Shown here: piece after piece, positions 50,691-59,511 of the stretch
How positions within the stretch are numbered: the stretch's first letter is position 1
Layout of the letters: every line of letters begins with the position of its first letter
NCBI RefSeq assembly: GCF_010994095.1
Contig: NZ_WJYO01000002.1
Coordinates: forward strand, 124,001 to 188,000
Length of the DNA: 64,000 nucleotides
Direction of reading: 5' to 3'
Source: Mumia xiangluensis
Lineage (GTDB): Bacteria > Actinomycetota > Actinomycetes > Propionibacteriales > Nocardioidaceae
Translations under genes and position numbers: made by a program
Notes under the pieces: generated by a model
The model's input: only the letters and a program-made list of their open reading frames with translations
What the model was told of the DNA's origin: nothing
The model's database searches: none

Positions 50691-51050
50691 GTGCTGAGGA
50701 ACGTCTCCCGATGGGCTGCTGCGACGCTCGCGGCTGCCCTCGCGGCGCTCCTTCTGACGATCGGCGGCACTGCTGCCTCAGCCAGCGTGACCGCTAAGGC
50801 GCCCGCCGGAGCCGATGCGGGGTCCTCTCCGACCCGGATCGACGTCCATACCAAGGGCACGCTGCACAAGGTGGACGTCGGCGCTCGCACCCAGTCCGAC
50901 CAGCACGCCCTGGGGCCCGACCTCGGCACCGTCCCGCCACGGGCCGACGTTCGCGGCCTCATCCTGGTCACCGACGCGATCTCCGCGGACCACGACCCCG
51001 CGCAGGGTCGCGCACCGCCCCCCAGGCAGACGCGGGCTCCCCCTCGCTGA
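50691..51050 (+). CDS. Small secreted protein (119 aa)
   Basis: The 119-residue protein has a Sec-type signal: basic start (MLRNVSRW), hydrophobic core (AAATLAAALAALLLTIGGTA) and an ASA cleavage site near 31. The mature part is Pro/Arg/Asp-rich and probably disordered, with no cysteine. No family recognised. A hairpin overlaps its stop codon. Confidence 0.6.
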   Translation: MLRNVSRWAAATLAAALAALLLTIGGTAASASVTAKAPAGADAGSSPTRIDVHTKGTLHKVDVGARTQSDQHALGPDLGTVPPRADVRGLILVTDAISADHDPAQGRAPPPRQTRAPPR

Positions 51051-51067
51051 CGGATCTACCCCGTCAG
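51047..51067 (+). terminator. Hairpin overlapping the stop of the small secreted protein gene
   Basis: CTGACGG (51047-51053), loop of 7, CCGTCAG (51061-51067), a perfect 7-bp stem followed by TCCTCC. It could end that transcript before secDF. Confidence 0.5.
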
Positions 51068-51116
51068 TCCTCCGCACCCCGTGCGGTCATCATCGTCAGA
51101 AGCCCGGAGCCTTCCC

Positions 51117-53420
51117 GTGTCAGGTACCAAGTCCCGCGCGCCGCTGTGGCGCGCCGTGGCAGCACTCGCCGTCCTCGTCCTCTCGGCGATCATCGCCCTG
51201 AACTTCTCACCCCGTCTCGGCCTCGATCTCAAGGGCGGGACGCAGATCGTCCTCGAGACCCAGTCCACCGACCGCGTCAAGGCCGACAGCGAGTCGACCG
51301 ACCGTGCGCTCGAGGTCATCCGAGGTCGCGTCGACTCCCTGGGAGTCTCTGAGCCGACGCTCGCCCGCGCAGGCGACACCCGCATCATCGTCGAGCTCCC
51401 CGGTGTCCAGGACCCCCGCGAGGCCGCGAAGGTCATCGGGCAGACGGCGCAGCTGTCGTTCCACAACGTCGTCGGCCCCGCCGACGAGACCACCAAGCCT
51501 GCCGAGGGCCAGACGGTCGTCGAGGACGAGGACGGCAACTCGATCGTCGTCGGCCCGGTCGCCCTCGACGGCAACGGTGTGAGCAGTGCCGACGCCGAGC
51601 AGGAGACGCAGTCCCTCCAGTGGGTGGTCAACGTCAAGTTCAACGGCGAGGGCACGCCGGGGTGGCAGGGCCTCGTCCAGGAGGCTTGCGCGAACACCGC
51701 GGGCGGCCAGCGCATCGCGATCATGCTCGACCAGCGCGTGATCTCCTCGCCGCAGGTCCAGCCGAGCCTCTGCTCCGGTGCCGGCTCGACGACCAGCATC
51801 ACCGGTAACTTCACCGCCGACTCCTCCAAGGACCTCGCCGTCCTGATCGAGGGCGGCGCCCTTCCGGTGCCCGTCGAGGTCATCGAGCAGCGCACGGTCG
51901 GTGCGACGCTCGGCGACGCCGCGATCGAGGCGTCGGTCGAGGCCGCTCTCCTCGGTGTGGCGCTGACCGCGGTGTTCATCGTCATCGTCTACCGCCTGAT
52001 GGGCTTCCTCGCCAGCATCGCGCTCGGCACCTATGCCCTCCTCTCGTACGCGATGCTCGTCTGGCTCGGGGCGACGCTGACCCTCCCGGGCCTGGCCGGA
52101 TTCGTGCTGGCGATCGGTCTCGCGATCGACGCGAACGTGCTCGTCTTCGAACGAGCGCGAGAGGAATACACCCGGAGAACCGGTGAGGGCTTGTCGCGAG
52201 CGCTCGACACCGGCTACCAGAAGGCCTGGTCGGCGATCCTCGACTCCAACGTCACCACCGTCATCGCCGCGGGCCTGCTGTTCATCTTCGCGAGCGGCCC
52301 CGTCAAGGGCTTCGGCGTCACGCTGACCATCGGCACGATCGCCTCCATGGTCTCGGCACTGGTCATCGCGCGTGTGCTGACCGACTGGGCGGTGCGTCGC
52401 TCGTTCGTGAAGAAGCGCCCGGGGATCACGGGCCTCTCGGGCACGGGCAAGTTCCGCGAGTGGCTGGTCACCAAGGGGCCGTTCGTGATGGGCAAGGCCG
52501 GCACGCTGATCATCGGCACGATCGTCGCGATCGTGATCGCGGTGACTGGTGTGGTCACGCAAGGCCTGAACCTCGGCGTGGAGTTCACCGGTGGGCGTGT
52601 CCTCGACTACCAGGTCGGCAAGGCGATCTCGGCCGACGAGGCTCGCGAGGTGGTCGCTGACGCTGGCTTCCCGAACGCGGTGGTCCAGGAGTCGAGCGGC
52701 GAGTCCGGCGACCAGACCAACATCACGGTCCGGACCGACCAGATCACCGACGACGAGGCCGCCCAGATCGAGGCGGCGCTCAGCGACGCGGCCGGAGGGG
52801 CGACGAAGGAGCGCGACGAGCTGATCGGCCCGAGCCTCGGCGACGAGCTGCGCAACAAGGCGATCATCGCCTTCATCATCGCGCTCGGTGCACAGATGAT
52901 CTATCTCGCGATCCGGTTCCGGTGGACCTTCGCCGGAGCGGCCGTCCTTGCGCTCGCCACGACGGTGACGCTGGTGGTCGGCATCTTCGCCTGGGTCGGC
53001 GAACCGGTGGACGGCGTGTTCCTCGCAGCGATCCTGTCGATCATCGGCCTGGACGTGAACGACACCATCGTCGTGTTCGACCGCGTCCGTGAGAATCTCC
53101 GAGAACGCGGGAGCAAGAGCCTCCGCAGGGTCTTCAACGACGCGATCATGCAGACGATCCCCCGCACGATCAACACGGGCCTGGGTGCGATCTTCATCCT
53201 GGCCGCGCTGGCGATCTTCGGTGGTTCCTCGCTGCAGCCGTTCGCGATCGCGCTGCTGCTCGGCCTGATCCTCGGCACGGTCGGCACCGTGCTCGTGGCC
53301 TCGCCGATCGCGGTCCTGCTGGAGGAGAAGTTCCCGGTGCGCTCGAAGGAGGATCGCGTCGCTGCGGCCGACCCGTACGCCACGGTCCCCGCGAGCGGAC
53401 GCGAGGCAGGCACGCTCTGA
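51117..53420 (+). CDS. secDF: Fused SecD-SecF protein translocase subunit
   Basis: The 767-residue protein combines SecD and SecF in one chain and should use the proton gradient to help Sec export outside the membrane. The SecD half has LGLDLKGGTQIVLETQ near 37 (D1 motif), a P1 head (LDGNGVSSADAEQETQSLQW), and five helices including GLAIDANVLVFERAREE. The SecF half starts near residue 480 with LNLGVEFTGGRVLDYQVGK (GIDFxGG-like), then IIGLDVNDTIVVFDRVRENL. GTG 51117 has GGAG eight bases upstream. Actinobacteria usually encode secD and secF separately beside yajC; this fused copy has neither neighbour and may be a second system. Confidence 0.92.
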   Translation: MSGTKSRAPLWRAVAALAVLVLSAIIALNFSPRLGLDLKGGTQIVLETQSTDRVKADSESTDRALEVIRGRVDSLGVSEPTLARAGDTRIIVELPGVQDPREAAKVIGQTAQLSFHNVVGPADETTKPAEGQTVVEDEDGNSIVVGPVALDGNGVSSADAEQETQSLQWVVNVKFNGEGTPGWQGLVQEACANTAGGQRIAIMLDQRVISSPQVQPSLCSGAGSTTSITGNFTADSSKDLAVLIEGGALPVPVEVIEQRTVGATLGDAAIEASVEAALLGVALTAVFIVIVYRLMGFLASIALGTYALLSYAMLVWLGATLTLPGLAGFVLAIGLAIDANVLVFERAREEYTRRTGEGLSRALDTGYQKAWSAILDSNVTTVIAAGLLFIFASGPVKGFGVTLTIGTIASMVSALVIARVLTDWAVRRSFVKKRPGITGLSGTGKFREWLVTKGPFVMGKAGTLIIGTIVAIVIAVTGVVTQGLNLGVEFTGGRVLDYQVGKAISADEAREVVADAGFPNAVVQESSGESGDQTNITVRTDQITDDEAAQIEAALSDAAGGATKERDELIGPSLGDELRNKAIIAFIIALGAQMIYLAIRFRWTFAGAAVLALATTVTLVVGIFAWVGEPVDGVFLAAILSIIGLDVNDTIVVFDRVRENLRERGSKSLRRVFNDAIMQTIPRTINTGLGAIFILAALAIFGGSSLQPFAIALLLGLILGTVGTVLVASPIAVLLEEKFPVRSKEDRVAAADPYATVPASGREAGTL

Positions 53421-53445
53421 CCTGAGCCTGCTGTCCCGAACGACA

Positions 53446-53482
53446 GTCACCCGGCCGAGATCCTGGATCTCGGCCGGGTGAC
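53446..53482. terminator. Strong hairpin between secDF and the lipoprotein gene
   Basis: A perfect 17-bp stem (GTCACCCGGCCGAGATC with its complement) around a 3-nt CTG loop, between convergent genes. It should terminate both directions. Confidence 0.88.
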
Positions 53483-53530
53483 GTCGTCTGCGGGTTCCGT
53501 CGCCCCGGACGGGGTGCTTGCCTGCGCTGA

Positions 53531-54061
53531 CTAGAACGTGCCGGTCTTGGTGCGCGACACCATGAACCCGTGCCCCGATCCCGTGTGGACGCAGACCACG
53601 CCGGTGCGCTGGCTGGTGCAGCCGTAGTCACCGATGACCGTGGAGCTGCCGTACTCGAGCTCGGGCGAGTTGCCGGACATCTCCGGCACGGCGCAGGCGA
53701 AGTAGCCACCGGACTCGTCCAGGACGAGCTCCCCGCCCCAGCTGCCCTCGCACCCGTCAGGTCGGTCTGGCGGCGTGAACGAGTAGTCGGTGATCGCGCA
53801 CCGTGCCCCGTCGGACGCGACCCGGCACACGATGTTGCCGGTCGGGCTGCGGAACGCCGGCATCTCCTCCCCCACCTTGGGAAGGTCGGTGTCGACCTTC
53901 TTGAGCGGGAGCGTCGCCGTACGCGAGGGCGAGGCCGGCTCCGGTGCCTCCGTCGAGCCCGCGGAGGCGGTGACGACGTCGGAGGCGGAGCCGCATCCGG
54001 CGAGCGTCAGGGCGAGCAGGGCGACTCCGGCAAGCATCGAGCCTGCGTGTGTGCGGTGCAC
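53531..54061 (-). CDS. DUF6636-like lipoprotein
   Basis: The 176-residue protein has a lipobox (LLALTLAGCGSAS, Cys near 23) after a basic start, so it is anchored to the outer face of the membrane. A linker rich in Ala/Pro/Ser/Thr leads to a Cys-containing beta domain with FRSPTGNIVCRVASDGARC, then SFTPPDRPDGCEGSWGGEL, YGSSTVIGDYGCTSQRTGVV and GHGFMVSRTKTGTF, the pattern of the actinobacterial DUF6636 family, whose role is unknown to me. ATG 54061 is the only start in the frame with a signal. It converges on secDF. Confidence 0.8.
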   Translation of the reverse strand: MHRTHAGSMLAGVALLALTLAGCGSASDVVTASAGSTEAPEPASPSRTATLPLKKVDTDLPKVGEEMPAFRSPTGNIVCRVASDGARCAITDYSFTPPDRPDGCEGSWGGELVLDESGGYFACAVPEMSGNSPELEYGSSTVIGDYGCTSQRTGVVCVHTGSGHGFMVSRTKTGTF

Positions 54062-54117
54062 AGTGGTCCTTCCGTCGTGGAGCGGGCCTCGCGGGCCACT
54101 CTAGGTCGACGGTCTCG

Positions 54118-54567
54118 TCAGGCGAACGCGAGGTGACGTGCCAGGCCGGCCTGACCCCGTCGCATCATCGCCCGATGGTTGAGTCGGAAGGCAGGGGCGA
54201 GCAGGTGCCCGGCAGCGTTCATCCACGGCTCGGTGGTGACGACCTCCTGGGAGTAGCGGAGGGTCGTGGCGCCGTCCGCCGCAGCGGTCAGCCGCCAGCT
54301 CGCCCAGCCCTCGAGGTCGCCGGCGATCTCGGCCAGCAGGTGTCGGGCTCCGGCGTCGACGCGGGTGCGGTGGAGGGTGAGATGGAGGGTGTACGGGAGC
54401 GAGGACCTGATCGCCACGCGGGCAGTGTCGTCGTCGATGCCGACGACGTGGCGGACGTCGGGCCACCAGCGGGCGTAGTGCTCGAGGTCGGCGACCGTGT
54501 CGAACGCCCGCTCCACCGGTGCAGGCACGTGCCACAGGCTCGCGAACGAGTAGTGCCGCGGTGTCAC
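54118..54567 (-). CDS. SRPBCC-family polyketide cyclase/dehydratase-like protein
   Basis: The 149-residue protein shows the SRPBCC order: HYSFASLWHVPAPVERAFDT near 4, ADLEHYARWWPDVRHVVGID, several strands (LHLTLHRTRVDAGARHLLAE; TTLRYSQEVVTTEPWMN), and a C-terminal helix HRAMMRRGQAGLARHLAF. GTG 54567 overlaps the stop of the SbcC-like gene (GTGA). Its place after a DNA-repair ATPase gene is probably incidental; ligand unknown. Confidence 0.8.
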   Translation of the reverse strand: MTPRHYSFASLWHVPAPVERAFDTVADLEHYARWWPDVRHVVGIDDDTARVAIRSSLPYTLHLTLHRTRVDAGARHLLAEIAGDLEGWASWRLTAAADGATTLRYSQEVVTTEPWMNAAGHLLAPAFRLNHRAMMRRGQAGLARHLAFA

Positions 54568-57320
54568 GAGGCCACCAGCCGGGCCGTGCGAGCGTTGCCG
54601 ACGCTCGCGAAGCGGGTCGGTTGGCAGGTGAGGAGCACGACCTGCGCCGTCCGTCCGACGTCGTTGAGGACGACGGCGAGCTGCTCGAGCCGATCGGGGT
54701 CGGCGAACCCCATGGTGTCGTCGAGGATCACCGGCGCCCCCTTGTCGGCGGCGACGAGCTGCGCGCACGCGAGACGACCGAGGACTCCGAGCTGCTCGCG
54801 CGCACCGCCGGACAGCGACCCGAACGGAACCGTCCTGCCGCCGAGGGTCCGCGACTCGATGGCGAGGTCGGTCCCGACCGTCACCTGGAAGTCTGCTCCG
54901 AAGACCACCTGCCCCATGCGGTCGATGCGCTCCTTGAACGGGGCGACGTACTGGCGCTGCGCCTCGTCGCGGTGGCTCCGGAGGGTCGCACGCAAAAGGT
55001 GGACCGCCTGGGCGGAGCGGTGCGTACGGGCGTACGTCGTCTGGGCGCGCTCGAGTGCGGCCTCGACCTCGATCAGCGCGTCGTGGATGCCTTCCGTGGC
55101 GCGGTCCTCGAGCAGGGTCGCGAGCTCGACCCGGCGGGCAGCAGCGGTGTCGAGCTCGGCGTCGACGCGTACGACGAGGGCGCGAGCGTTGTCGAGCTCC
55201 ATGGCAAGAGTCTCCGGCGAGGCGGCCTCCCACGCTGCTCGCGCCGCCTGGCGGGCGGTCTGCGAGGCCTCACGGGAGGCGGAAGCCACGGCGACGGCTT
55301 CCTCCAGGCTGTCGTCGCTGCGCTCGTCTCGGGCTGCGCCGAGCCGTGCGGTCGCGCCCTCGAGCTCGTGCGCGGCGCCGTCCAGGGCCTGCTGCGCACG
55401 CACCACAGTCTCAGCGGCGGTCGCCAACGTGTCGCGGGCGACCTCGTGGGCGGTGCGGGCCCGCTCTGCGGCGGCGTCGGCTTCGGCGGCGGCCTCGCGG
55501 GCGACGGCGTAGGTGAGGTCGAGGTCCTCGCGAGACGGCACCGCACCCGGCCTCGGATCAGCCGTGGCCGCCGCCTCCGGCCCTGGATCACCCGCAGCAG
55601 CCGCCGCAACCGCCGCCTCCGGCCCTGGATCACCCGCAACCGCCGGGGAGGCCTCGGGCTGGTGCTCACGGGCACTGAGCCGCTGCTCGAGGCTCGCGAG
55701 TCGGACCTCGAGGCTCGCGAGTCGGACCTCGAGGCTCGCGAGTCGGACCTCGAGCTCGTCGAGCGTCGCACCATCGAGCGCGTCGGCGAGGGTGGTCTGT
55801 GCGGCGTCTCGGCGGGCCGCTGCCGCACGGCGGCGTTCGTGGGCGACCCGAGCGGACTCGAGCGACTCCGTGCCGGACGTGCGCAGCGCAGCCTCGAACG
55901 CCTCGCGGGCGTCGTCGACGCGGCGATCGAGGTCGGCCGGCGGGGTCCCAGGGCTCACCACGACGTCGATCACTCCCTCGACGACGACGCGTGTCTCGCC
56001 GAGCACCGCCGCGACGTAGGGCTGTTCGGAGAGCACCTCGTCACCGACCCGGACCTGCTGCGGGCCGAGCGCACGGATGCTCAGCCGGGTAGCTGCGGCA
56101 TCACGCGCGCCCTCGGCGACCCGCAAGGTCGTCGCCAGCTCGGTCAACGACGCCAGCACCGCGTCGTCGACGGGGATCGACGCGCACTCGGCGTGAGCGC
56201 GTGCCTGCGCGGTGCCGGCGTCGCGGGCACGGCGCACCCGATGGGCGAGCGCGTCGCGCTCGGCGAGGTCGCGGTGACGGGCGACGCGCTCAGCAGCGTC
56301 GTCCTTCGCACGTCTGGCCTCGGTCGCCCGGTCGGCGGCAGTGGCCGCGGCGGAACGTGCCTCCTCGGCAGCGCGCCCTGCGGCATCGTGCGCCGTGGTG
56401 GCCGCCTCGAGCCGCACGTGGGCCTTCTCCACCGCCTCCGAACGACCACGGAGATCGTCTGCCAGGGACTGGCGCGCGGAGAGGTCCCGCACAGCCTGCA
56501 GGTGTCCGGTCTCCGCGGTGTGGACGGCATCCTCCGTCCGGGTCAGCTCGCTGCGCAACGAGTCCAGAGCCCGGACGGCCTTCTCGGAACGCTCGAGCCG
56601 CGCCTGCGTCTCGACCTCGAGGGCGGACAGACGGGAGAACTCCTGCTCGTTGGTGTGGTGCTCGTCGACGTAGCGGTCCATCTCGGCGCTCCGGGCGCGG
56701 AGCGCCGCTGCCCGCGCCTGGAGCTCGGCGATCGTCGCCGCCGCGGTCGCATAGTCGCCGCGGGGCTTGCCCCCGGGGGTGAAGTAGTGCTCGTACTCGG
56801 TGTCGACGGCCGCCATCAGTGCATCGTGGTCGCCGGTCGCGCCGGCCGAGTCGTCGAGGGCCTGCTGCAGGGCGGAGATGTGCGCCAGCGACGGCTGGTC
56901 GAGCGCCTGACCCTGGATGACCTCGAGCGCGTTCCAGAGATCGACGTCGACCGTCTCGGCGAGGATCGCGTCGAAGCGCTGGTGAGCGTCGTCGCCGCTG
57001 AGCTGCTGCGGGACCGGGGCGCGGACGTCGAGCTCGGCGATCGGTCGGCTCAGCCAGCGCTTGCGGTAGACGAGGTCGTACGGACCGGTCTGCAGCTCGA
57101 TCTCGGCCTCGGGCCCGACGTCGCGCCCGACCGGTTGGACGTTGCGGACCGCCTGGCTCCGTGCGCTCGACTTGGTCGTGCGGAGCAGTCGGATCGCCTC
57201 GGCGATCGACGACTTGCCCGTCTCGTTGGGGCCGACGACGACCGTGACGCCCTCGGCGAACGTGACGGTCGCCTCCTCCACGCCGCGGAAGTTGCGCAGC
57301 GTCACGCGGACGAGCCTCAT
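54564..57320 (-). CDS. SbcC/RAD50-like SMC ATPase without a zinc hook
   Basis: The 918-residue protein has an N-terminal head with Walker A VVVGPNETGKSSIAEAIRLL near 29 and a C-terminal head with the ABC signature FGSLSGGAREQLGVLGRLAC near 820 and Walker B APVILDDTMGFADPDRLEQL. Between them are two long coiled coils. Instead of the CxxC zinc hook of Rad50/SbcC, the middle holds a beta-rich insert (LSIRALGPQQVRVGDEVL, GETRVVVEGVIDVVVS) near 370-420, and tandem repeats near 523-575. No CxxC occurs anywhere. ATG 57320 overlaps the SbcD-like stop (ATGA); the two should form a DNA-end-processing complex. Confidence 0.82.
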   Translation of the reverse strand: MRLVRVTLRNFRGVEEATVTFAEGVTVVVGPNETGKSSIAEAIRLLRTTKSSARSQAVRNVQPVGRDVGPEAEIELQTGPYDLVYRKRWLSRPIAELDVRAPVPQQLSGDDAHQRFDAILAETVDVDLWNALEVIQGQALDQPSLAHISALQQALDDSAGATGDHDALMAAVDTEYEHYFTPGGKPRGDYATAAATIAELQARAAALRARSAEMDRYVDEHHTNEQEFSRLSALEVETQARLERSEKAVRALDSLRSELTRTEDAVHTAETGHLQAVRDLSARQSLADDLRGRSEAVEKAHVRLEAATTAHDAAGRAAEEARSAAATAADRATEARRAKDDAAERVARHRDLAERDALAHRVRRARDAGTAQARAHAECASIPVDDAVLASLTELATTLRVAEGARDAAATRLSIRALGPQQVRVGDEVLSEQPYVAAVLGETRVVVEGVIDVVVSPGTPPADLDRRVDDAREAFEAALRTSGTESLESARVAHERRRAAAARRDAAQTTLADALDGATLDELEVRLASLEVRLASLEVRLASLEQRLSAREHQPEASPAVAGDPGPEAAVAAAAAGDPGPEAAATADPRPGAVPSREDLDLTYAVAREAAAEADAAAERARTAHEVARDTLATAAETVVRAQQALDGAAHELEGATARLGAARDERSDDSLEEAVAVASASREASQTARQAARAAWEAASPETLAMELDNARALVVRVDAELDTAAARRVELATLLEDRATEGIHDALIEVEAALERAQTTYARTHRSAQAVHLLRATLRSHRDEAQRQYVAPFKERIDRMGQVVFGADFQVTVGTDLAIESRTLGGRTVPFGSLSGGAREQLGVLGRLACAQLVAADKGAPVILDDTMGFADPDRLEQLAVVLNDVGRTAQVVLLTCQPTRFASVGNARTARLVAS
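55570..55638. repeat. Two 27-bp identical units in the SbcC-like gene
   Basis: gccgcctccggccctggatc plus acccgca occurs at 55570-55596 and 55612-55638 (period 42 bp) and encodes A-G-D-P-G-P-E-A-A twice. Confidence 0.9.
55689..55751. repeat. Three perfect 21-bp tandem repeats in the SbcC-like coiled coil
   Basis: gaggctcgcgagtcggacct plus c occurs three times in a row without a mismatch and encodes the heptad E-V-R-L-A-S-L three times. A multiple of seven residues keeps coiled-coil register. Confidence 0.95.
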
Positions 57321-58477
57321 CGCCGTGCCCCTGCAAGGCGGTAGAGGAGGCTCAGCGCATCCTGGGCGACCGTCTCCGGCCCGGCCTCGCCCGAGACCTC
57401 GTGCGCCGCGGCCTCCGACCGTGCCTGGGCCGTCAGCTCGTCGAGCGCTGCCTGGGCGAAGCCGCTGAGCCCGAGGTCGGCGAAGTCGTGGTCGTCGGGC
57501 AGCACGGCGAGGTCGGTGTGGCGCTCCCACAGGTCGAGGTGGGCGAAGAGGTCACCGGCGTCGTCGAGCGCGGAGTCGAGCGACGCCTTGGAGGAGGTCG
57601 AGAGGGTGCCGACCAGCGCGAGCCAGATCGCGTGGCGCTCCTTGTCAGGGATCGCGCGCAACCGGTCGGCGAGGCGGTGGACGTCCTCGAGGGAGTCGAG
57701 CCGCTCCTCGACGACGTCGAAGCTCCAGCGACCGACCCGCCTCCGGACCACCGACACGTCACGACTGCCGGGGTCGACGTCGACCACGAGCACGTTGCCC
57801 GGATCGTCCTCGACCCTCGCCGTCACCTCGGGTGCACCGGCGTACCAGATGCGCGGCTCGATCTCGGTCGTCGAGTGCCGGTCGCCGAGGACGGCGACGT
57901 GCGCGCAGCCGCCGTCGAGGACCTTCGTCAACGTCGGGACGTCGATGGCAGCGAGCGCGTCGCGGTCGGGGTTGAGCGTGCTGGCGACGCCGTGGCCGGC
58001 GATGACGCGCACCACCCCGTCGGGCGTCGGGAGGAGGCCTGAGCAGGCGTCCGCCACGAGGTCGCGCGTCGGATGCTTGCCGAACCAGGGTGCCCCCACG
58101 ATCTCGGCGCCTTCGACCACGGTGAACGGAGCGGCGTCGCGCAGCACGTGCACGTGATCCGGCACGCGATCGAGGAACGCCCGCGCATCGTAGATCGATG
58201 CGGCGTCGAGCGGGTCGTGGTTGCCGGGGAGCAGCACCACGGGCACCGGGAACGCCCGCAGCGCCTCGAACGTCTTGGCGATGATCGCCCGGTCGAGCTG
58301 GTTGGACTCGAAGACGTCGCCGCACACGACCACGAACGACGCCTCGGTCTCGACCGCGACCTCGCCGATCCGCCGGACCGCGTCGAGCCTGGCCTGGTGG
58401 AACCGCGCGCGTGCCTCGTCGCCGAGGAACCGGGCGGTCATGCCGAGCTGCCAGTCGGCGGTCGCGATGAAGCGCAT
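57317..58477 (-). CDS. SbcD/Mre11-like metallophosphoesterase
   Basis: The 386-residue nuclease has the calcineurin-like order: FIATADWQLGMTARFLGDEA near 3, VVCGDVFESNQ near 55, LPGNHDPLD near 85, VRVIAGHGVAS near 165 and HVAVLGDRHSTTEI near 195. The first motif is D-W-Q where Mre11/SbcD normally has D-x-H, so one metal-ligand His is Gln. The C-terminal half is helical with WERHTDLAVLPDDHDFADLG and may bind the SbcC-like coiled coil. ATG 58477 follows GGAGG. Coupled to the SbcC-like gene. Confidence 0.87.
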   Translation of the reverse strand: MRFIATADWQLGMTARFLGDEARARFHQARLDAVRRIGEVAVETEASFVVVCGDVFESNQLDRAIIAKTFEALRAFPVPVVLLPGNHDPLDAASIYDARAFLDRVPDHVHVLRDAAPFTVVEGAEIVGAPWFGKHPTRDLVADACSGLLPTPDGVVRVIAGHGVASTLNPDRDALAAIDVPTLTKVLDGGCAHVAVLGDRHSTTEIEPRIWYAGAPEVTARVEDDPGNVLVVDVDPGSRDVSVVRRRVGRWSFDVVEERLDSLEDVHRLADRLRAIPDKERHAIWLALVGTLSTSSKASLDSALDDAGDLFAHLDLWERHTDLAVLPDDHDFADLGLSGFAQAALDELTAQARSEAAAHEVSGEAGPETVAQDALSLLYRLAGARR

Positions 58478-58596
58478 GCACACCTCCGGGGTCGGGACGA
58501 GCCTCCGAGCAGGCTCGATCTCGACCCTAGTCAGCGCGAGGGACACTCTGCGGGACGCGCGCCGAGCCTGGGGACGAGCAGTCGCTGTGGACGTCG

Positions 58597-59511
58597 TCAC
58601 CCTCCGGAGGTCTGCTGCGCGCCCTCCCACAGCGTCGCCGCCGCGCCGGCGGCCACCGCCGAGGTGAGCGCCGCCTCGCGCCCGAGCCCCGCAGCCAGCG
58701 CCGCGGCGAGCGCGCCGGCGAAGGCATCCCCAGCTCCTGTGGTGTCGACAGGAGAGACGGACGGGGGCGCGGCCGACGCACTGCCCCACTGGGCGCCTCG
58801 ACTCCCGAGCGTGACGCAGACGCGCTCTGCAGAGCCAGCCTCCGGCGACCCGTCCGCCTCCGGCGACCCGCCAGCCTCCGGCGACCCGTCCGCCTCCGGC
58901 GACTCGTCCGCCGCGTACGCCTCCGCCTCGTGCTCGTTCACCAGCAGCGGATCCGCCAGCATGCGCAGCGACGCCGGCAACGGGCGTACGGGAGAGGCGT
59001 TCAGCACCAGCCGAGTGCCTGCCGCGCGGGCGATGTCTGCGGCGGCGTCGACGGCGTCCTGCCCGATCTCCAGCTGGACCAGCAGCACGTCCGCGTCCGT
59101 GATCGCGCCCGCCGCGGCGCGTACGTCGGCCGCGCTGAGGCGCGCGTTGGCGCCGGGGGCGACGACGATCGTGTTCTCCCCGGCGGCGTCGACGACGATC
59201 AGCGCCGTGCCTGTCGGCACCCCAGGCGTCTCCACCAGGTGGGTCACGTCGATCCCGGCCGCTGCGAGGTGCTGCCGGTACGCGCGACCGTCCTCGTCGT
59301 CGCCGACCCTGCCGATGATCGTGACCTCGGCCCCGGCGCGTACGGCGGCGAGCGCCTGGTTGGCTCCCTTGCCGCCGCGCAGGCGTACGAGGTCGTCCCC
59401 CAGCACCGTCTCCCCCGGCGCGGGGTGCCGGTGCACACCCGTCACGAGGTCGACGTTGAGCGAGCCGACCACCGCCACGCGTCCGGCGACGACCTCCTCG
59501 CCCACCGTCAC
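58597..59511 (-). CDS. rbsK: Ribokinase-like PfkB-family sugar kinase
   Basis: The 304-residue kinase has VVGSLNVDLV near 14, the substrate loop RGGKGANQALAAV near 44, IIGRVGDDEDGRAYRQHLA, and the catalytic GAGD in VSPVDTTGAGDAFAGALAAA near 260 with the general-base Asp. An insertion of four S-P-E-A-D/G-G units near 202-225 interrupts the region just before VCVTLGSRGAQW. GTG 59511 overlaps the nucleoside hydrolase stop (GTGA). With the hydrolase it would recover ribose from nucleosides: hydrolase releases ribose, kinase makes ribose 5-phosphate. Confidence 0.88.
   Translation of the reverse strand: MTVGEEVVAGRVAVVGSLNVDLVTGVHRHPAPGETVLGDDLVRLRGGKGANQALAAVRAGAEVTIIGRVGDDEDGRAYRQHLAAAGIDVTHLVETPGVPTGTALIVVDAAGENTIVVAPGANARLSAADVRAAAGAITDADVLLVQLEIGQDAVDAAADIARAAGTRLVLNASPVRPLPASLRMLADPLLVNEHEAEAYAADESPEADGSPEAGGSPEADGSPEAGSAERVCVTLGSRGAQWGSASAAPPSVSPVDTTGAGDAFAGALAAALAAGLGREAALTSAVAAGAAATLWEGAQQTSGG
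58838..58909. repeat. Four 18-bp tandem repeats in the ribokinase gene
   Basis: Four units of gcctccggcgacccgtcc (two exact, two with one or more changes) run without gaps and encode S-P-E-A-x-G four times. Confidence 0.92.
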
